Shown here in pieces: positions 7,347 to 15,817 of a DNA stretch of 64,000 bases. Source of the DNA: an uncultured Prochlorococcus sp. (GTDB lineage Bacteria > Cyanobacteriota > Cyanobacteriia > PCC-6307 > Cyanobiaceae); assembly GCA_902587615.1 (NCBI GenBank), contig CACILY010000001.1:1-64000 (forward strand). The letters run 5' to 3'. The number at the start of each line of letters is the position of its first letter. Position 1 is the first letter of the stretch. The notes beneath the pieces were generated by a model that saw nothing but the letters and a program-made list of their open reading frames with translations, had not been told where the DNA came from and searched no databases. Position numbers and translations under genes: made by a program.

Positions 7347-7514
7347 TTAATTGAATTTGACTAAATCAAAAATAAGATAAATACCAAAAGCTAGCCCTAT
7401 ATATAATGGCAGTCGGGGATATTTAGTCAAAGGATTTGAAGAAGTAGACTTTTTCATTACCTTTTTTTTCTTAGGGGGTAACCCTTTCTCTTTTCGCCTT
7501 TTCGCTTCTCCCAT
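7347..7514 (-). CDS. DUF2839-like small membrane protein, 55 aa
   Basis: ATG 7514 gives MGEAKRRKEKGLPPKKKK, the characteristic start of the cyanobacterial DUF2839 family (MGEAKRRK then LPP), followed by a membrane helix (LPLYIGLAFGIYLIFDLV). At 55 residues it is a little shorter than usual. The function of the family is unknown. It lies opposite to the neighbouring genes. Confidence 0.75.
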   Translation of the reverse strand: MGEAKRRKEKGLPPKKKKVMKKSTSSNPLTKYPRLPLYIGLAFGIYLIFDLVKFN

Positions 7515-7620
7515 AATAATGTAGGTGAAATTAGGTATGTCTATGATATCTATATCTCTTTAATTCTAGCAAAATTTATTACTTTACTAGATTACTACTT
7601 ACAATTAAAAAGAATTTTTC

Positions 7621-7746
7621 ATGGCGACTAATAGCGTTTGCCAAATTCGCTTTATTTCAAAGGAGCATCAAATTTTGCAAAATGAAATGTATAAGAAAAC
7701 AAACCTCAATGAAATCATGGGTGTTAGTTGTCTAAATTGTTATTAG
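7621..7746 (+). CDS. possible small protein, 41 aa
   Basis: ATG 7621 opens 41 polar residues (MATNSVCQIRFISKEHQ ... GVSCLNCY) with three Cys. The start is preceded by the A/T-rich AATTTTTC, not a good ribosome-binding site. It overlaps a longer potential extension of the next gene. Little supports it beyond the open frame. Confidence 0.3.
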   Translation: MATNSVCQIRFISKEHQILQNEMYKKTNLNEIMGVSCLNCY

Positions 7747-7760
7747 TCTTCTTTAATTCC

Positions 7761-7946
7761 ATGACAGCAGCAACTACATCAAGGCCATCTACAAAGAAAA
7801 CGGTAATCCATAGGCATCAATCACTATATTCATCCTCTCAATCAAGATTCGCGACTGCAAAGCTTATACAGAACTTAGGTTCTTCTCATGCGGGTGTGCA
7901 ATTTAATTTTGTAAGTGACTTAAGAACAGCCTATGGAAGGGATTAA
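7761..7946 (+). CDS. hypothetical protein, 61 aa
   Basis: From ATG 7761 the product is MTAATTSRPSTKKTVIHRHQ and continues through SSSQSRFATAKLIQNLGSSH to RTAYGRD. It is basic and Ser/Thr-rich with no membrane helix. A TTG at 7728 could extend it by 11 residues. No family is recognised. Confidence 0.4.
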   Translation: MTAATTSRPSTKKTVIHRHQSLYSSSQSRFATAKLIQNLGSSHAGVQFNFVSDLRTAYGRD

Positions 7947-8058
7947 AACATGAATTTCATCATCAAATAGTTAAAATATATAATCCTATCCACTTGCATA
8001 AGGTTGATGAATTATACGTATATAAATACTTTTTCTTATTAAACTATTAGTTTCTTCA

Positions 8059-8178
8059 ATGGAATTCTCACAAGCCAATGACCTATTTGATTGGCGGCTT
8101 TGGACGCCATTAATAGGAGGAATTATTTTGTATATAGGTCTTAATATTCGCATTGTGAGAGTTGACGACGATGATTGA
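8059..8178 (+). CDS. small membrane protein, 39 aa
   Basis: ATG 8059 opens MEFSQANDLFDWRLWTPLIG, a helix GGIILYIGLNI and the acidic end VDDDD. The aromatic N-terminus and defined topology look like a real single-pass microprotein. The function is unknown. Confidence 0.5.
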   Translation: MEFSQANDLFDWRLWTPLIGGIILYIGLNIRIVRVDDDD

Positions 8179-8289
8179 TAAATACTGAAAATCTATTTAT
8201 TCATTTCCTTTCTTTACTATTTACGATAGCAGTAACATTATTCTTATTAATTTATTTTTGCGTCTACTTATTAAGTACTTTATTGATCT

Positions 8290-8625
8290 CTATCTTCCTT
8301 TCAAACAAGAGAAGCTTGTCTTCAAGGGATTGTTGCTTTCTTCATTAGCATTGATCCATAAAGAACCTTGAGACCAGCATTGATCTAAGCTTTGCATAGG
8401 TATATCTAATAATAACTCACCTATTCTTGTCTTGTATTGAATAATAAGCCAGGCAGGTTCTTGGCTGTGTAATTTTTTTGATGACCGCTGTGTTTTTATG
8501 GCATCTGTTGGGAGGTGTCTCTTTACAGGATTCTGGGGAATGAGTGTAAACAGTAGGACGGCAATAATAAATAATCCTAGAGTACTTAAAGTAGCTAAAA
8601 TTTTATAATAGATGTTGTTAGTCAT
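8290..8625 (-). CDS. hypothetical membrane-anchored protein, 111 aa
   Basis: An N-terminal membrane helix (ILATLSTLGLFIIAVLLFTL) anchors a basic linker (KRHLPTDAIKTQRSSKK) and a small domain with two Cys near its end (DQCWSQGSLWIN, FSCLKGR). The 90 residues after the helix are probably periplasmic. No family is recognised. Confidence 0.6.
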   Translation of the reverse strand: MTNNIYYKILATLSTLGLFIIAVLLFTLIPQNPVKRHLPTDAIKTQRSSKKLHSQEPAWLIIQYKTRIGELLLDIPMQSLDQCWSQGSLWINANEESNNPLKTSFSCLKGR

Positions 8626-8837
8626 GCGTTGATTAGATTTCGACTAAGTTCTAGTTAAGAATATGTCAATAATCCTATATGATTAAGCATAGGCTTTTAT
8701 ATTGAATCAAATCTTTTTAAGGAATCTTATCCAGGAGTCTAATGTAAACCAGTATGATTACAAAAAGTACTAAAATATTATCAAAGCTTACATATTTTAT
8801 CTAATCTTGCTATTTAGTTGTTAGTAGAATTTATCTA

Positions 8838-9065
8838 ATGTTTAATACATCAGAAAAGAAAGCATTGACTCGCTTATTTCTGTTGGGAGTAGGTGCTCCC
8901 ATTGGATTGGATCGTTTTTATGAGGGAGACATCACAGGTGGATTTCTTGCAATTGTAGGCTTTCTATTGGCAGCAGTCACTATTGTTGGCTTAATTATTT
9001 GGACTGTTCTATTTGTTAAGAAAACATTTCGCTTATTAAGGCAGTTTGAATCTGCAAATGATTAA
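8838..9065 (+). CDS. TM2-domain membrane protein (short form)
   Basis: A 75-residue TM2 protein with IGLDRFYEGDITGGFLAIVG joining two helices and the C-terminal KKTFRLLRQFESAND, which closely matches VRKAFRLAKQFENAE of the paralogue at 6241. It lacks that protein's insert between the helices and so represents the minimal domain. The two copies lie 2.3 kb apart in the same direction. Confidence 0.8.
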   Translation: MFNTSEKKALTRLFLLGVGAPIGLDRFYEGDITGGFLAIVGFLLAAVTIVGLIIWTVLFVKKTFRLLRQFESAND

Positions 9066-9107
9066 TTCTTTCCTATTTAGAAATATCAAATAAATAGAAA
9101 CGATTTC

Positions 9108-9254
9108 CTAGCTATGTAGCAATCCTTTCTTATAGGGGTCATGACTAAAGGGTATTGGATCTATATGTGGTGGAGCATTATCTCTGAAGGGATGAAAAAC
9201 TGCATTCCCCATTGACTCTAGTAATGCTTTAAACCAGTGAATGGATTTGTCCAT
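9108..9254 (-). CDS. small soluble protein, 48 aa
   Basis: ATG 9254 gives MDKSIHWFKALLESMGNAVF followed by HPFRDNAPPHIDPIPFSHDP, ending YKKGLLHS. The ordered mix of aromatic, His and Pro residues looks like a genuine conserved short protein. No family name is known to me. It lies between a TM2 gene and repeat copy B. Confidence 0.55.
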   Translation of the reverse strand: MDKSIHWFKALLESMGNAVFHPFRDNAPPHIDPIPFSHDPYKKGLLHS

Positions 9255-9278
9255 AGTTCTAAGAGAGAAGATTGAGAA

Positions 9279-9405
9279 GGGGACGAGATTTCGGTCGTCC
9301 CCTTTGAGTCCAGCACTTTTCTATAGACCTATGAACTACATGTGCTTGGACTCCCATTTACTTTCTAGTTAATCTATTTAATTTAATCAATGAGAAAAAT
9401 TACCT
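9279..9405. repeat. structured intergenic repeat, copy B
   Basis: Starts with a perfect 8-bp hairpin (GGGGACGA/TCGTCCCC, 9279-9302), then GAGTCCAGCAC pairs with GTGCTTGGACTC (9306-9353) around a loop containing GACCTATGA. The downstream segment ATTTACTTTCTAG ... CAATGAGAA ... TACCTG matches copy C at 14635-14780. About 125 bases are homologous. It sits directly before the CDP-sugar block and contains no open frame of note. Confidence 0.7.
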
Positions 9406-9572
9406 GTTTTGATATGCCATGTTTTATTACTCTTCTGATTTAAAAGTACCTTATATCATTTTAATGGAATTAATTTTTGCAAATAATATAATTTTATTTG
9501 CACCTCATACTCAACATATAGCAATTATATATTAGTTCACTTTGCAATAAATATAACTTTTGGTAATCATAT

Positions 9573-10421
9573 TCAAACAATGATTTCTTGTAGATCAGGT
9601 ATCATTTGGAGTGGTTCATTTTTCCGATAAGGCAATGAACCAATAAGAAGTTTTCCTTTAGCATTGAATCTTTTCCATTCTGATGACGCAAAATCAACCA
9701 ATTTGATGGATGCTCCTGAACCTATATTTTGAACATAAACATTACCTTTTTCAAGATCCTGTCGTGAACATGCATTGAAAAATATTTTAATTACATCATC
9801 TACATGAATAAAATCTCGAACTTGTTGACCTGTTGTCATTTTAAAGTCTTTGCCATTAATAGCTGCTTCTTTTAAAGAAGGCCAGAAATTAAATTTATAT
9901 TGCCCTTCACCAAAAACAGAAAATATCCTCCCATAAAACATTTCTAAATTATATTTTTTACACTGTGCACTAGCAAGTAAAAAAGAAGCTGCTTTTGTTG
10001 CTCCGTAAGAGTTAATGGGATTAAGTGCTGAATCAGCCCTAATAGGTTGTTTTTGTGAATCAACTTCCCCATATTCATGACAGGTCCCAGCTAAGACAAT
10101 TCTTTTTATTCCTGCCTTTGCTGCACATTCAATAACATGAGATGTGCCTAAAATATTTGTCCTAACTAATTCATTCCAATCAAATTCTTTAGGGCTTATA
10201 GCACTAGCAAAATGAAGCAGAACATCGAATCCATCTAAATTCTCGACTTTTAAATTTAATAAGTCACTGTTAATCCATTTGGGCTCATCATTTAATTTGA
10301 TAACAGGTCGAGATAAATTAGATCTTCTTAATGCTGTAAATTCAATCTTCTTCCTTAAAGCGTGTTTTAAAATATGAGATCCAATGAATCCCGTTGAGCC
10401 AGTTATAAACAACTTTTTCAT
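9573..10421 (-). CDS. NAD-dependent epimerase/reductase, probably CDP-4-keto-sugar reductase
   Basis: An extended SDR of 282 residues with the cofactor loop GSTGFIG (8-14), a GTCHEYG segment where family members carry the catalytic Thr/Ser, and Tyr139-x-x-x-Lys143 in SYGATKAAS. Third in an operon after glucose-1-phosphate cytidylyltransferase and CDP-glucose 4,6-dehydratase, it is placed to reduce or epimerise CDP-4-keto-6-deoxyglucose, like the CDP-abequose/paratose synthases (RfbJ type). The dehydratase stop is adjacent to its ATG. No RfbH-like 3-dehydratase is present, so a 6-deoxyhexose is likelier than a 3,6-dideoxyhexose. The exact product is inferred. Confidence 0.75.
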   Translation of the reverse strand: MKKLFITGSTGFIGSHILKHALRKKIEFTALRRSNLSRPVIKLNDEPKWINSDLLNLKVENLDGFDVLLHFASAISPKEFDWNELVRTNILGTSHVIECAAKAGIKRIVLAGTCHEYGEVDSQKQPIRADSALNPINSYGATKAASFLLASAQCKKYNLEMFYGRIFSVFGEGQYKFNFWPSLKEAAINGKDFKMTTGQQVRDFIHVDDVIKIFFNACSRQDLEKGNVYVQNIGSGASIKLVDFASSEWKRFNAKGKLLIGSLPYRKNEPLQMIPDLQEIIV

Positions 10422-11564
10422 TTAATTATTGAGTTTGTTTATAGATAAGATATGATCTTGATAAGATTTTAAATCATGCTTACATGCACATAATGGACTT
10501 TCTTCTTCTGTTAAAACCTTTTTGTACCAATTGATTGTTTTTTCCACTGTTATGTTGAAATTCCAAAAAGGATACCATCCTAAATATTTATAAGCTTTAT
10601 CAATTGACAAGTTTAATAAGTTACTTTCATGGAGTGAATTTGACTTAATAGACGCTGACATCTTTCCATCCCAATATTTAAATGTTGTATTTACTAGGTC
10701 TCTAACAGTACGGTTGGATTCAGTTTTTGGTCCAAAGTTAAAAGAAGAGGTTAAATCTCTGTTGCCCTTATCAGATAGGAGGGCTTTTGCAAGTGACAAA
10801 TAACCTCCTAATGGTTCAAGAACATGTTGCCAAGGCCTTGTTGAATTAGGGTTTCTCACAAGAACATTTCTATTATCTTTGAGTGATCTTATGACATCAG
10901 GTATAATTCTATCTTTTGCCCAATCTCCTCCTCCAATAACATTTCCAGATCGAGCACTTGCAATGAAAAGCTTAGAGTTTTGACCATTATTGTTTACACA
11001 AAAACTAGACCTCCAAGACTCTATAGCTATTTCTGAAGCTGCCTTACTACTACTATATGGATCATGGCCTCCTAATTCATCAATCTCACGATATCCATAT
11101 GTCCACTCTTGATTTTTGTAAACCTTATCTGTAGTAATAAAAACAGTTGAACATTCATGATCTATATCTTTTAAGCAGTCTAATAAATTAACCGTTCCCA
11201 TTACATTAGTTTCCCATGTAAGTACTGGCTTCGAGTAACTAGTCCTAACAATTGGTTGAGCTGCTAGATGAAAAATAATATCCGGCTTAGTTTGAGTAAT
11301 GAGATAATTTATAGAATCTTTATTTCTAATATCTCCAATATTATGAGAGATAAATTTCTCTATTCCCAATAGATAGAAAAGCGATTTTTCATTGTCTGGT
11401 GGTAAGGAAAAACCAATAACATCAGCACCTAATTCTAGAAGCCACAAACAAAGCCAGCTTCCTTTGAAACCAGAATGTCCAGTCACTAAAACCTTTTTAC
11501 CTTTCCAAAATGTATAATTAAAGGATGGGAAAAAGTCTATTAAATTTTGTTCGGATAGATTCAT
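10422..11564 (-). CDS. rfbG: CDP-glucose 4,6-dehydratase
   Basis: This extended SDR of 380 residues converts CDP-glucose to CDP-4-keto-6-deoxyglucose. It shows the cofactor motif GHSGFKG (29-35), TTDKVY with the catalytic Thr/Asp/Lys region, and Tyr170-x-x-x-Lys174 in PYSSSKAAS. IPDVIRSL and RPWQHVLEPLGGY are typical of RfbG. I chose the ATG at 11564 because it overlaps the upstream TGA as ATGA, instead of the ATG 15 bases earlier. It acts between RfbF and the reductase at 9573. Confidence 0.9.
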   Translation of the reverse strand: MNLSEQNLIDFFPSFNYTFWKGKKVLVTGHSGFKGSWLCLWLLELGADVIGFSLPPDNEKSLFYLLGIEKFISHNIGDIRNKDSINYLITQTKPDIIFHLAAQPIVRTSYSKPVLTWETNVMGTVNLLDCLKDIDHECSTVFITTDKVYKNQEWTYGYREIDELGGHDPYSSSKAASEIAIESWRSSFCVNNNGQNSKLFIASARSGNVIGGGDWAKDRIIPDVIRSLKDNRNVLVRNPNSTRPWQHVLEPLGGYLSLAKALLSDKGNRDLTSSFNFGPKTESNRTVRDLVNTTFKYWDGKMSASIKSNSLHESNLLNLSIDKAYKYLGWYPFWNFNITVEKTINWYKKVLTEEESPLCACKHDLKSYQDHILSINKLNN

Positions 11565-12373
11565 TCCCAAATTTTCCAAGGAGCATCTTTACTCTTCCAT
11601 AATTCTTCTAATCTAATTTTATCTCGAAGAGTATCCATTGCTTGCCAAAAACCTTTGTGCCTATATGCACTTAGTTGACGACTGCTTGCTAACTTCATTA
11701 AAGGTTCCATTTCCCAAACCGTTTCATCTCCTTCAATTAAATCTAATACAGAAGGATTTAAAACAAAAAAACCTCCATTAATCCAAGCTTTATCTCCCTG
11801 CGGCTTTTCTTGAAATTGAATAACATTATTATTTTCTAGAGATATAGCTCCATATCGTCCTGGTGGTTGGACTGCTGTAAGAGTTGCTTCCTTCCCTTCC
11901 TTAATATGATGAGCAAGTAATTTATTTATGTTTATATTAGCTAAACCATCTCCATAAGTAAAAAAGAAAGGCTCATCCTTTGACAGATATTCTCTAACCC
12001 TTGCTAGTCGACCTCCAGTTAAGGTTAATTCTCCTGTGTCAACTAGAGTAACTTTCCAGGGTTCTGCTTTTTGACTATGCACATTCATTTTATTGACATC
12101 CATGTGAAAAGTGACGTCACTTGTATGCAAGAAATAATTAGAAAAGAATTCTTTAATTACATATCCTTTATATCCACAACATATTAGGAATTCATTGAAA
12201 TTATAATGACTATAAATCTTCATTATGTGCCAAAGAATAGGCTTACCTCCTATTTGAATCATAGGTTTTGGTGTGTTAGTCGTCTCCTCTGTTAAACGAG
12301 TTCCTAGTCCTCCGGCTAGTATTACAACTTTCAATTTAGTTCTAGATATATCCTTTATATTAATGATATTCAA
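11561..12373 (-). CDS. rfbF: glucose-1-phosphate cytidylyltransferase
   Basis: A 270-residue nucleotidyltransferase that makes CDP-glucose from CTP and glucose 1-phosphate. The N-terminal loop LAGGLGTRL (19-27), PKPMIQIGGKPILWHIM and the later YGDGLANININ, RYGAI, FQEKP and WINGGFFVL are the family hallmarks. It is the first gene of the CDP-sugar operon, in cytosolic nucleotide-sugar synthesis. Its start region faces the divergent glycosyltransferase gene across 133 bases of AT-rich DNA that must hold both promoters. Confidence 0.92.
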   Translation of the reverse strand: MNIINIKDISRTKLKVVILAGGLGTRLTEETTNTPKPMIQIGGKPILWHIMKIYSHYNFNEFLICCGYKGYVIKEFFSNYFLHTSDVTFHMDVNKMNVHSQKAEPWKVTLVDTGELTLTGGRLARVREYLSKDEPFFFTYGDGLANININKLLAHHIKEGKEATLTAVQPPGRYGAISLENNNVIQFQEKPQGDKAWINGGFFVLNPSVLDLIEGDETVWEMEPLMKLASSRQLSAYRHKGFWQAMDTLRDKIRLEELWKSKDAPWKIWE

Positions 12374-12506
12374 ATCAATTTCAACATCATTAATATTTTT
12401 AGATTGTCAAGAGGATTGATTTTGGATAATCTTTCTACAATATTAGTAAATACACCTATCATATTTTCTTTAAGGGAGTATGATAGGGAGAATATAATAA
12501 AAAGGT

Positions 12507-13637
12507 GTGGAAACGATAGTTAAAGTAAGCTTTATTTGCTGTGTCTGGAATGAAATAAATAAAGCACCAAAAGAGTTGGATAGACTTATTACTGTAATAA
12601 AGGATAATTATTCTGATAAAACATATGAAATTATTCTTATTGATAATAATTCAAGCGATGGCACAAAAGAATGGATGCAATCTCTCCAAATAGAATGTAT
12701 ACGGAAAATATTTAATAAGAATAATATTGGTAAAGGCGGTTCCGTACGTATTGGTATAGATCAGGCCGTTGGTCAATTCGCTGCAATATACGATCTTGAT
12801 GGTGAATATTCTCCTGAGGACTCTATTGAAGGAGCAAAGGTCTTACAAAAAACTAATGCTTCCATTGCATTAGGCTCAAGAATATTAGATGGTCGTGCAG
12901 ATTATATTTATTTAGAGAATTATATAGGTGTTAGACTTATTACAGAATATATTAACTGTTTATATAATGAAAGATTGACTGATACTGCTACAGGATTGAA
13001 GGCATTAGACTTATCGTTTTTTAAATCTCAACGATTTTCTTTCACAGGTTTTAATGTTGATTTTGAACTTGTATGTCTTGCACTCAATAAGAATAAGAAT
13101 GTTGTTGAATATAATGGCAAATATTTCCCTAGGTCTAAGGCTGATGGTAAAAAGCTAAAAGCAATTAAAGATGGTATATCATCCGTCATAGCAATTACTT
13201 ATACAGCTTTTCAAAAACAAAATAGAACAAATATCCTTAATAGTCTTTTGAAATACCTCACTACCAAATCAGCTGCTAGATATTTTAGTATTGGAATTAT
13301 TTCTACTTGTTTAGACTTATTTGTATTCCTTTCAATATATAATTATTTTGGTATATCCATTTTTACCTCTAACCTTTTGGCATTTATAAGTGCGATTTCT
13401 TTAAACTATGCTTTAGATATAACCTCTGTATTTAAAAAGAATACTCGCTTTACATCTAAAACTGAAAGAGCCTTGGTTATATCAAGCTCACTAACTGGGT
13501 TAATTATAAATACCGTTATATTAGAAATTATGATTGGATTATCTGTACAAGTATTTACTGCTAAAGTTATTGCAATATTACCAACTATTGCATGGAACTA
13601 TTTTATAAGAAGATTTTTCATCTATCGAAAATTGTAA
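12507..13637 (+). CDS. GT2 glycosyltransferase fused to a GtrA-like membrane domain
   Basis: 376 residues in two parts. Residues 1-230 are a family-2 glycosyltransferase of the polyprenyl-phosphate sugar synthase type, with the metal-binding D96-L-D98 in YDLDGEYSPED and FTGFNVDFEL later. Residues about 250-376 carry four membrane helices of the GtrA kind, ending AWNYFIRRFFIYRKL. GtrA domains are linked to moving or using polyprenyl-linked sugars at the inner membrane. Divergent from rfbF, it may charge a lipid carrier with a sugar. The start is a GTG at 12507. Confidence 0.82.
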   Translation: METIVKVSFICCVWNEINKAPKELDRLITVIKDNYSDKTYEIILIDNNSSDGTKEWMQSLQIECIRKIFNKNNIGKGGSVRIGIDQAVGQFAAIYDLDGEYSPEDSIEGAKVLQKTNASIALGSRILDGRADYIYLENYIGVRLITEYINCLYNERLTDTATGLKALDLSFFKSQRFSFTGFNVDFELVCLALNKNKNVVEYNGKYFPRSKADGKKLKAIKDGISSVIAITYTAFQKQNRTNILNSLLKYLTTKSAARYFSIGIISTCLDLFVFLSIYNYFGISIFTSNLLAFISAISLNYALDITSVFKKNTRFTSKTERALVISSSLTGLIINTVILEIMIGLSVQVFTAKVIAILPTIAWNYFIRRFFIYRKL

Positions 13638-13656
13638 AATTAATACCTTTATACCT

Positions 13657-13938
13657 CTAATCCTCTCCTTTATTGATTTCCTTTTTATAAGACTCAAGTG
13701 CTCCTCTTAGTCGTCCAAAGTGAAAAGGATTTTTCCCTTTTGATGCTTTTCTTGCTTCTTTCCATGCCTTAATAACTTCTGCCTTTGCTTTTGGGTCATT
13801 AGAAAAATTGTCAAAAAGTTTTAAAAGATACCATGAACTTAAAACTAATAAACCAATCCCTAGCATGTACATAGAAACTTTGTTATTAGTAGCGAATATA
13901 TCAAACAGATAGTAGGTAATTACAATATGAGCTAACAC
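13657..13938 (-). CDS. hypothetical membrane protein, 93 aa
   Basis: Two hydrophobic helices (HIVITYYLFDIFA and MYMLGIGLLVLSSWYLL) are followed by a basic, helical tail (VIKAWKEARKASKGKNPFHF). The start is GTG at 13938. It converges on the glycosyltransferase gene with 19 bases between stops. No family is recognised. Confidence 0.55.
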   Translation of the reverse strand: MLAHIVITYYLFDIFATNNKVSMYMLGIGLLVLSSWYLLKLFDNFSNDPKAKAEVIKAWKEARKASKGKNPFHFGRLRGALESYKKEINKGED

Positions 13939-14091
13939 GGTTATGGATTTTCATATGACTAATACCTATTAGCTTTCTCTAATATTTTAATACTGATTTG
14001 TATTTTTATTTTTTAGGATTATATTTTATCAAAAAAACAGATCCCTCTTGTTAGGAATCATCTTGAAAACTTATTCGTATTTAGTTCGTTT

Positions 14092-14343
14092 TTAGCTGAA
14101 ACCAGGTTCAAAAGGAAAGACTTGCTCGCTTCCAAAGATGTCGTCCAAATTTACGCTCCCTTCAGATGTCATATCCATATCCTCTTGATCGCCAGATTCT
14201 TCAAAGACCTTTTCTGGAGAGGAATTATTATCTTCTCTATAGTCCTCAGGTGGTGCCCATCCTGCAGTGAGGGCGTTAACACTAGTTAAGCTGCTGAAAA
14301 TTATCGAAATGAAAAGGAAGATTGTAAAAGCTATTTTTCGCAT
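14092..14343 (-). CDS. small exported acidic protein, 83 aa
   Basis: MRKIAFTIFLFISIIFSSLT is a clear signal peptide with likely cleavage after VNA. The mature 55-60 residues are strongly acidic and low in complexity (EDYREDNNSSPEKVFEESGD), ending FPFEPGFS. No family is recognised; it probably lies in the periplasm or at the cell surface. Confidence 0.6.
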   Translation of the reverse strand: MRKIAFTIFLFISIIFSSLTSVNALTAGWAPPEDYREDNNSSPEKVFEESGDQEDMDMTSEGSVNLDDIFGSEQVFPFEPGFS

Positions 14344-14999
14344 GAATTCTTTATGTATGTACTAAATCTAAACCATCACAGATCATTTCTTGCTATTTTC
14401 AAAGTAGCAAGAGTACAGATTGATAATAAATAGGATTATTTTTCTTTATAACTCTATCTTTAACTATAGATGTTTATCAATATTATAATACTAAACACTT
14501 GATTCAATAATTATTAAACATAGTAATATGAAATTGATTTTCCACTGCTATAGTTTAAACTATGTAATGCAATAGTACTATTTATAAATATTTTAAATAG
14601 CTAGTGAAACTCTAGATCTTATTCAATGAAGAAAGGGGACTTATGTGGAATTTAGATGCCCCCTTTTTTCATCTGAGTCCAACACCTGTTTACAAGACCT
14701 ATGATCAGTGTGCTTGAACTCCTATTTATTTTCTAGACAAGTTTTCAAGACCAGCCAATGAGAATAAATACCTGATTACTATCCTCTCTTATATCTACGA
14801 TCAGTATTAATTGCTTGACTTCCTTTATTCACACTTAAATGATAATGGAAATTACTTGAGATCTGAAAATTTACTTAAGAAATCTTGAACTTCTTACTTG
14901 AAGAAAAGATAATTTATGTATCTTTAGAATTAAAAAAGGATGACTTTGATCTCAGTATTGGCTTGATTGGTAATAACCATAAAATTTCTATAATTTAAT
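14344..14999. other. gene-free stretch holding repeat copy C
   Basis: This 656-base AT-rich interval has no convincing frame. Its one clear content is repeat copy C (14635-14780). It also marks the right edge of the segment bracketed by copies B and C. Confidence 0.5.
14635..14780. repeat. structured intergenic repeat, copy C
   Basis: AAGGGG/CCCCTT forms an outer hairpin that ends in a T tract (14664-14669). Then GAGTCCAACAC faces TGCTTGAACTC (14675-14721) around a loop with GACCTATGA, identical to that word in copy B. Further shared sequence (ATTTATTTTCTAG, CCAATGAGAA, TACCTG) follows. Arm differences against copy B largely keep pairing, which suggests a selected RNA or DNA structure. Confidence 0.7.
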
Positions 15000-15362
15000 A
15001 TGTTCAGATCTGTTCCACTTCTAAAAGCACTTTCTATTCTCTATTTTATCTCATTTGTTCTTTTATCGATTCCTAATTACTCTCTTTCTGCTGAAACAAA
15101 TAAATGGGATAAAGTTGCCTCTAATACTAGTGAAATTCAATATATCTCTCCAGAGAGTATTAAATATAAAAAAGGTATCCTTTCTTTAATTACACAACAT
15201 GTAGAAGTCAACCCTGATACTAATGATGTTATAAGTACAAACTCATATGCAATTTCTATAGATTGTCAAAACAGATTATTTAAGATGGATAAGTCTACTA
15301 AATGGGAGAAGCCCAACGAAATATTGATGAAAAACACAGTTATCAAGAGTTGCACATATTAG
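15000..15362 (+). CDS. secreted hypothetical protein, 120 aa
   Basis: A signal peptide (ALSILYFISFVLLSI, likely cleavage after SLSA) precedes about 90 residues of beta-rich sequence: KWDKVASNTSEIQYISPESI, LSLITQHVEVN, SYAISIDCQNRLFKM. Two Cys in the mature part could form a disulphide. The pattern recalls small surface or adhesin-E-like domains that track an ISPESI-type strand, but that is only a resemblance. Confidence 0.6.
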   Translation: MFRSVPLLKALSILYFISFVLLSIPNYSLSAETNKWDKVASNTSEIQYISPESIKYKKGILSLITQHVEVNPDTNDVISTNSYAISIDCQNRLFKMDKSTKWEKPNEILMKNTVIKSCTY

Positions 15363-15385
15363 TTTTAATATTTAGCTATCTAGAG

Positions 15386-15405
15386 ATAGTCTAAGATAAG
15401 ACTAT
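15386..15405. terminator. possible terminator hairpin
   Basis: ATAGTCT and AGACTAT form a perfect 7-bp stem around AAGATA, 24 bases after the stop of the secreted-protein gene. Only TTTATC follows, so termination would be weak. Confidence 0.35.
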
Positions 15406-15445
15406 TTATCATGGCTATATTACAAATTCAGGGTTTATTCTCCTT

Positions 15446-15646
15446 ATGAAGAAATCACTTACTTTTTTTCAGATAGTACTTGCCACTTTTCTAGGGTCTA
15501 TATCATCAGATATAATTAAATCATATGGAAATCAATGTGTTTCAAAAGATAGAAATGGCTGTTCTGAAAATAGAATTGAATGTGTTTTAACTAATAATAA
15601 AAATCTTCTAGTAATTCCTTCATGCTTAATAGAAAAAAGATTATAG
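15446..15646 (+). CDS. small secreted Cys-rich protein, 66 aa
   Basis: MKKSLTFFQIVLATFLGSIS looks like a signal peptide or anchor. The rest has four Cys (NQCVSKDRNGCSENRIECV, PSCLIEKRL), so disulphide bonding in the periplasm is plausible. No family is recognised. Confidence 0.5.
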   Translation: MKKSLTFFQIVLATFLGSISSDIIKSYGNQCVSKDRNGCSENRIECVLTNNKNLLVIPSCLIEKRL

Positions 15647-15817
15647 TTATTTTCTTACTGATTTTTTCTAGTAAAATAATTGTCTATTCTATTTAGATAT
15701 AAACCTATTTATTAAATTGATCAATCTATACTTTAAAGATATAATTAAAGTGATCAGTATTTATACTCATGCTGCATTAGGCCTCGATGTATATGTTAAT
15801 AGAAATTTTTCGAATCA

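Noticed and set aside
8175-8348. 57-codon TTG-started hydrophobic frame
   Set aside because: Overlaps the 3' end of the opposite-strand gene and the stop of the previous small gene; hydrophobicity alone is weak evidence in AT-rich DNA.
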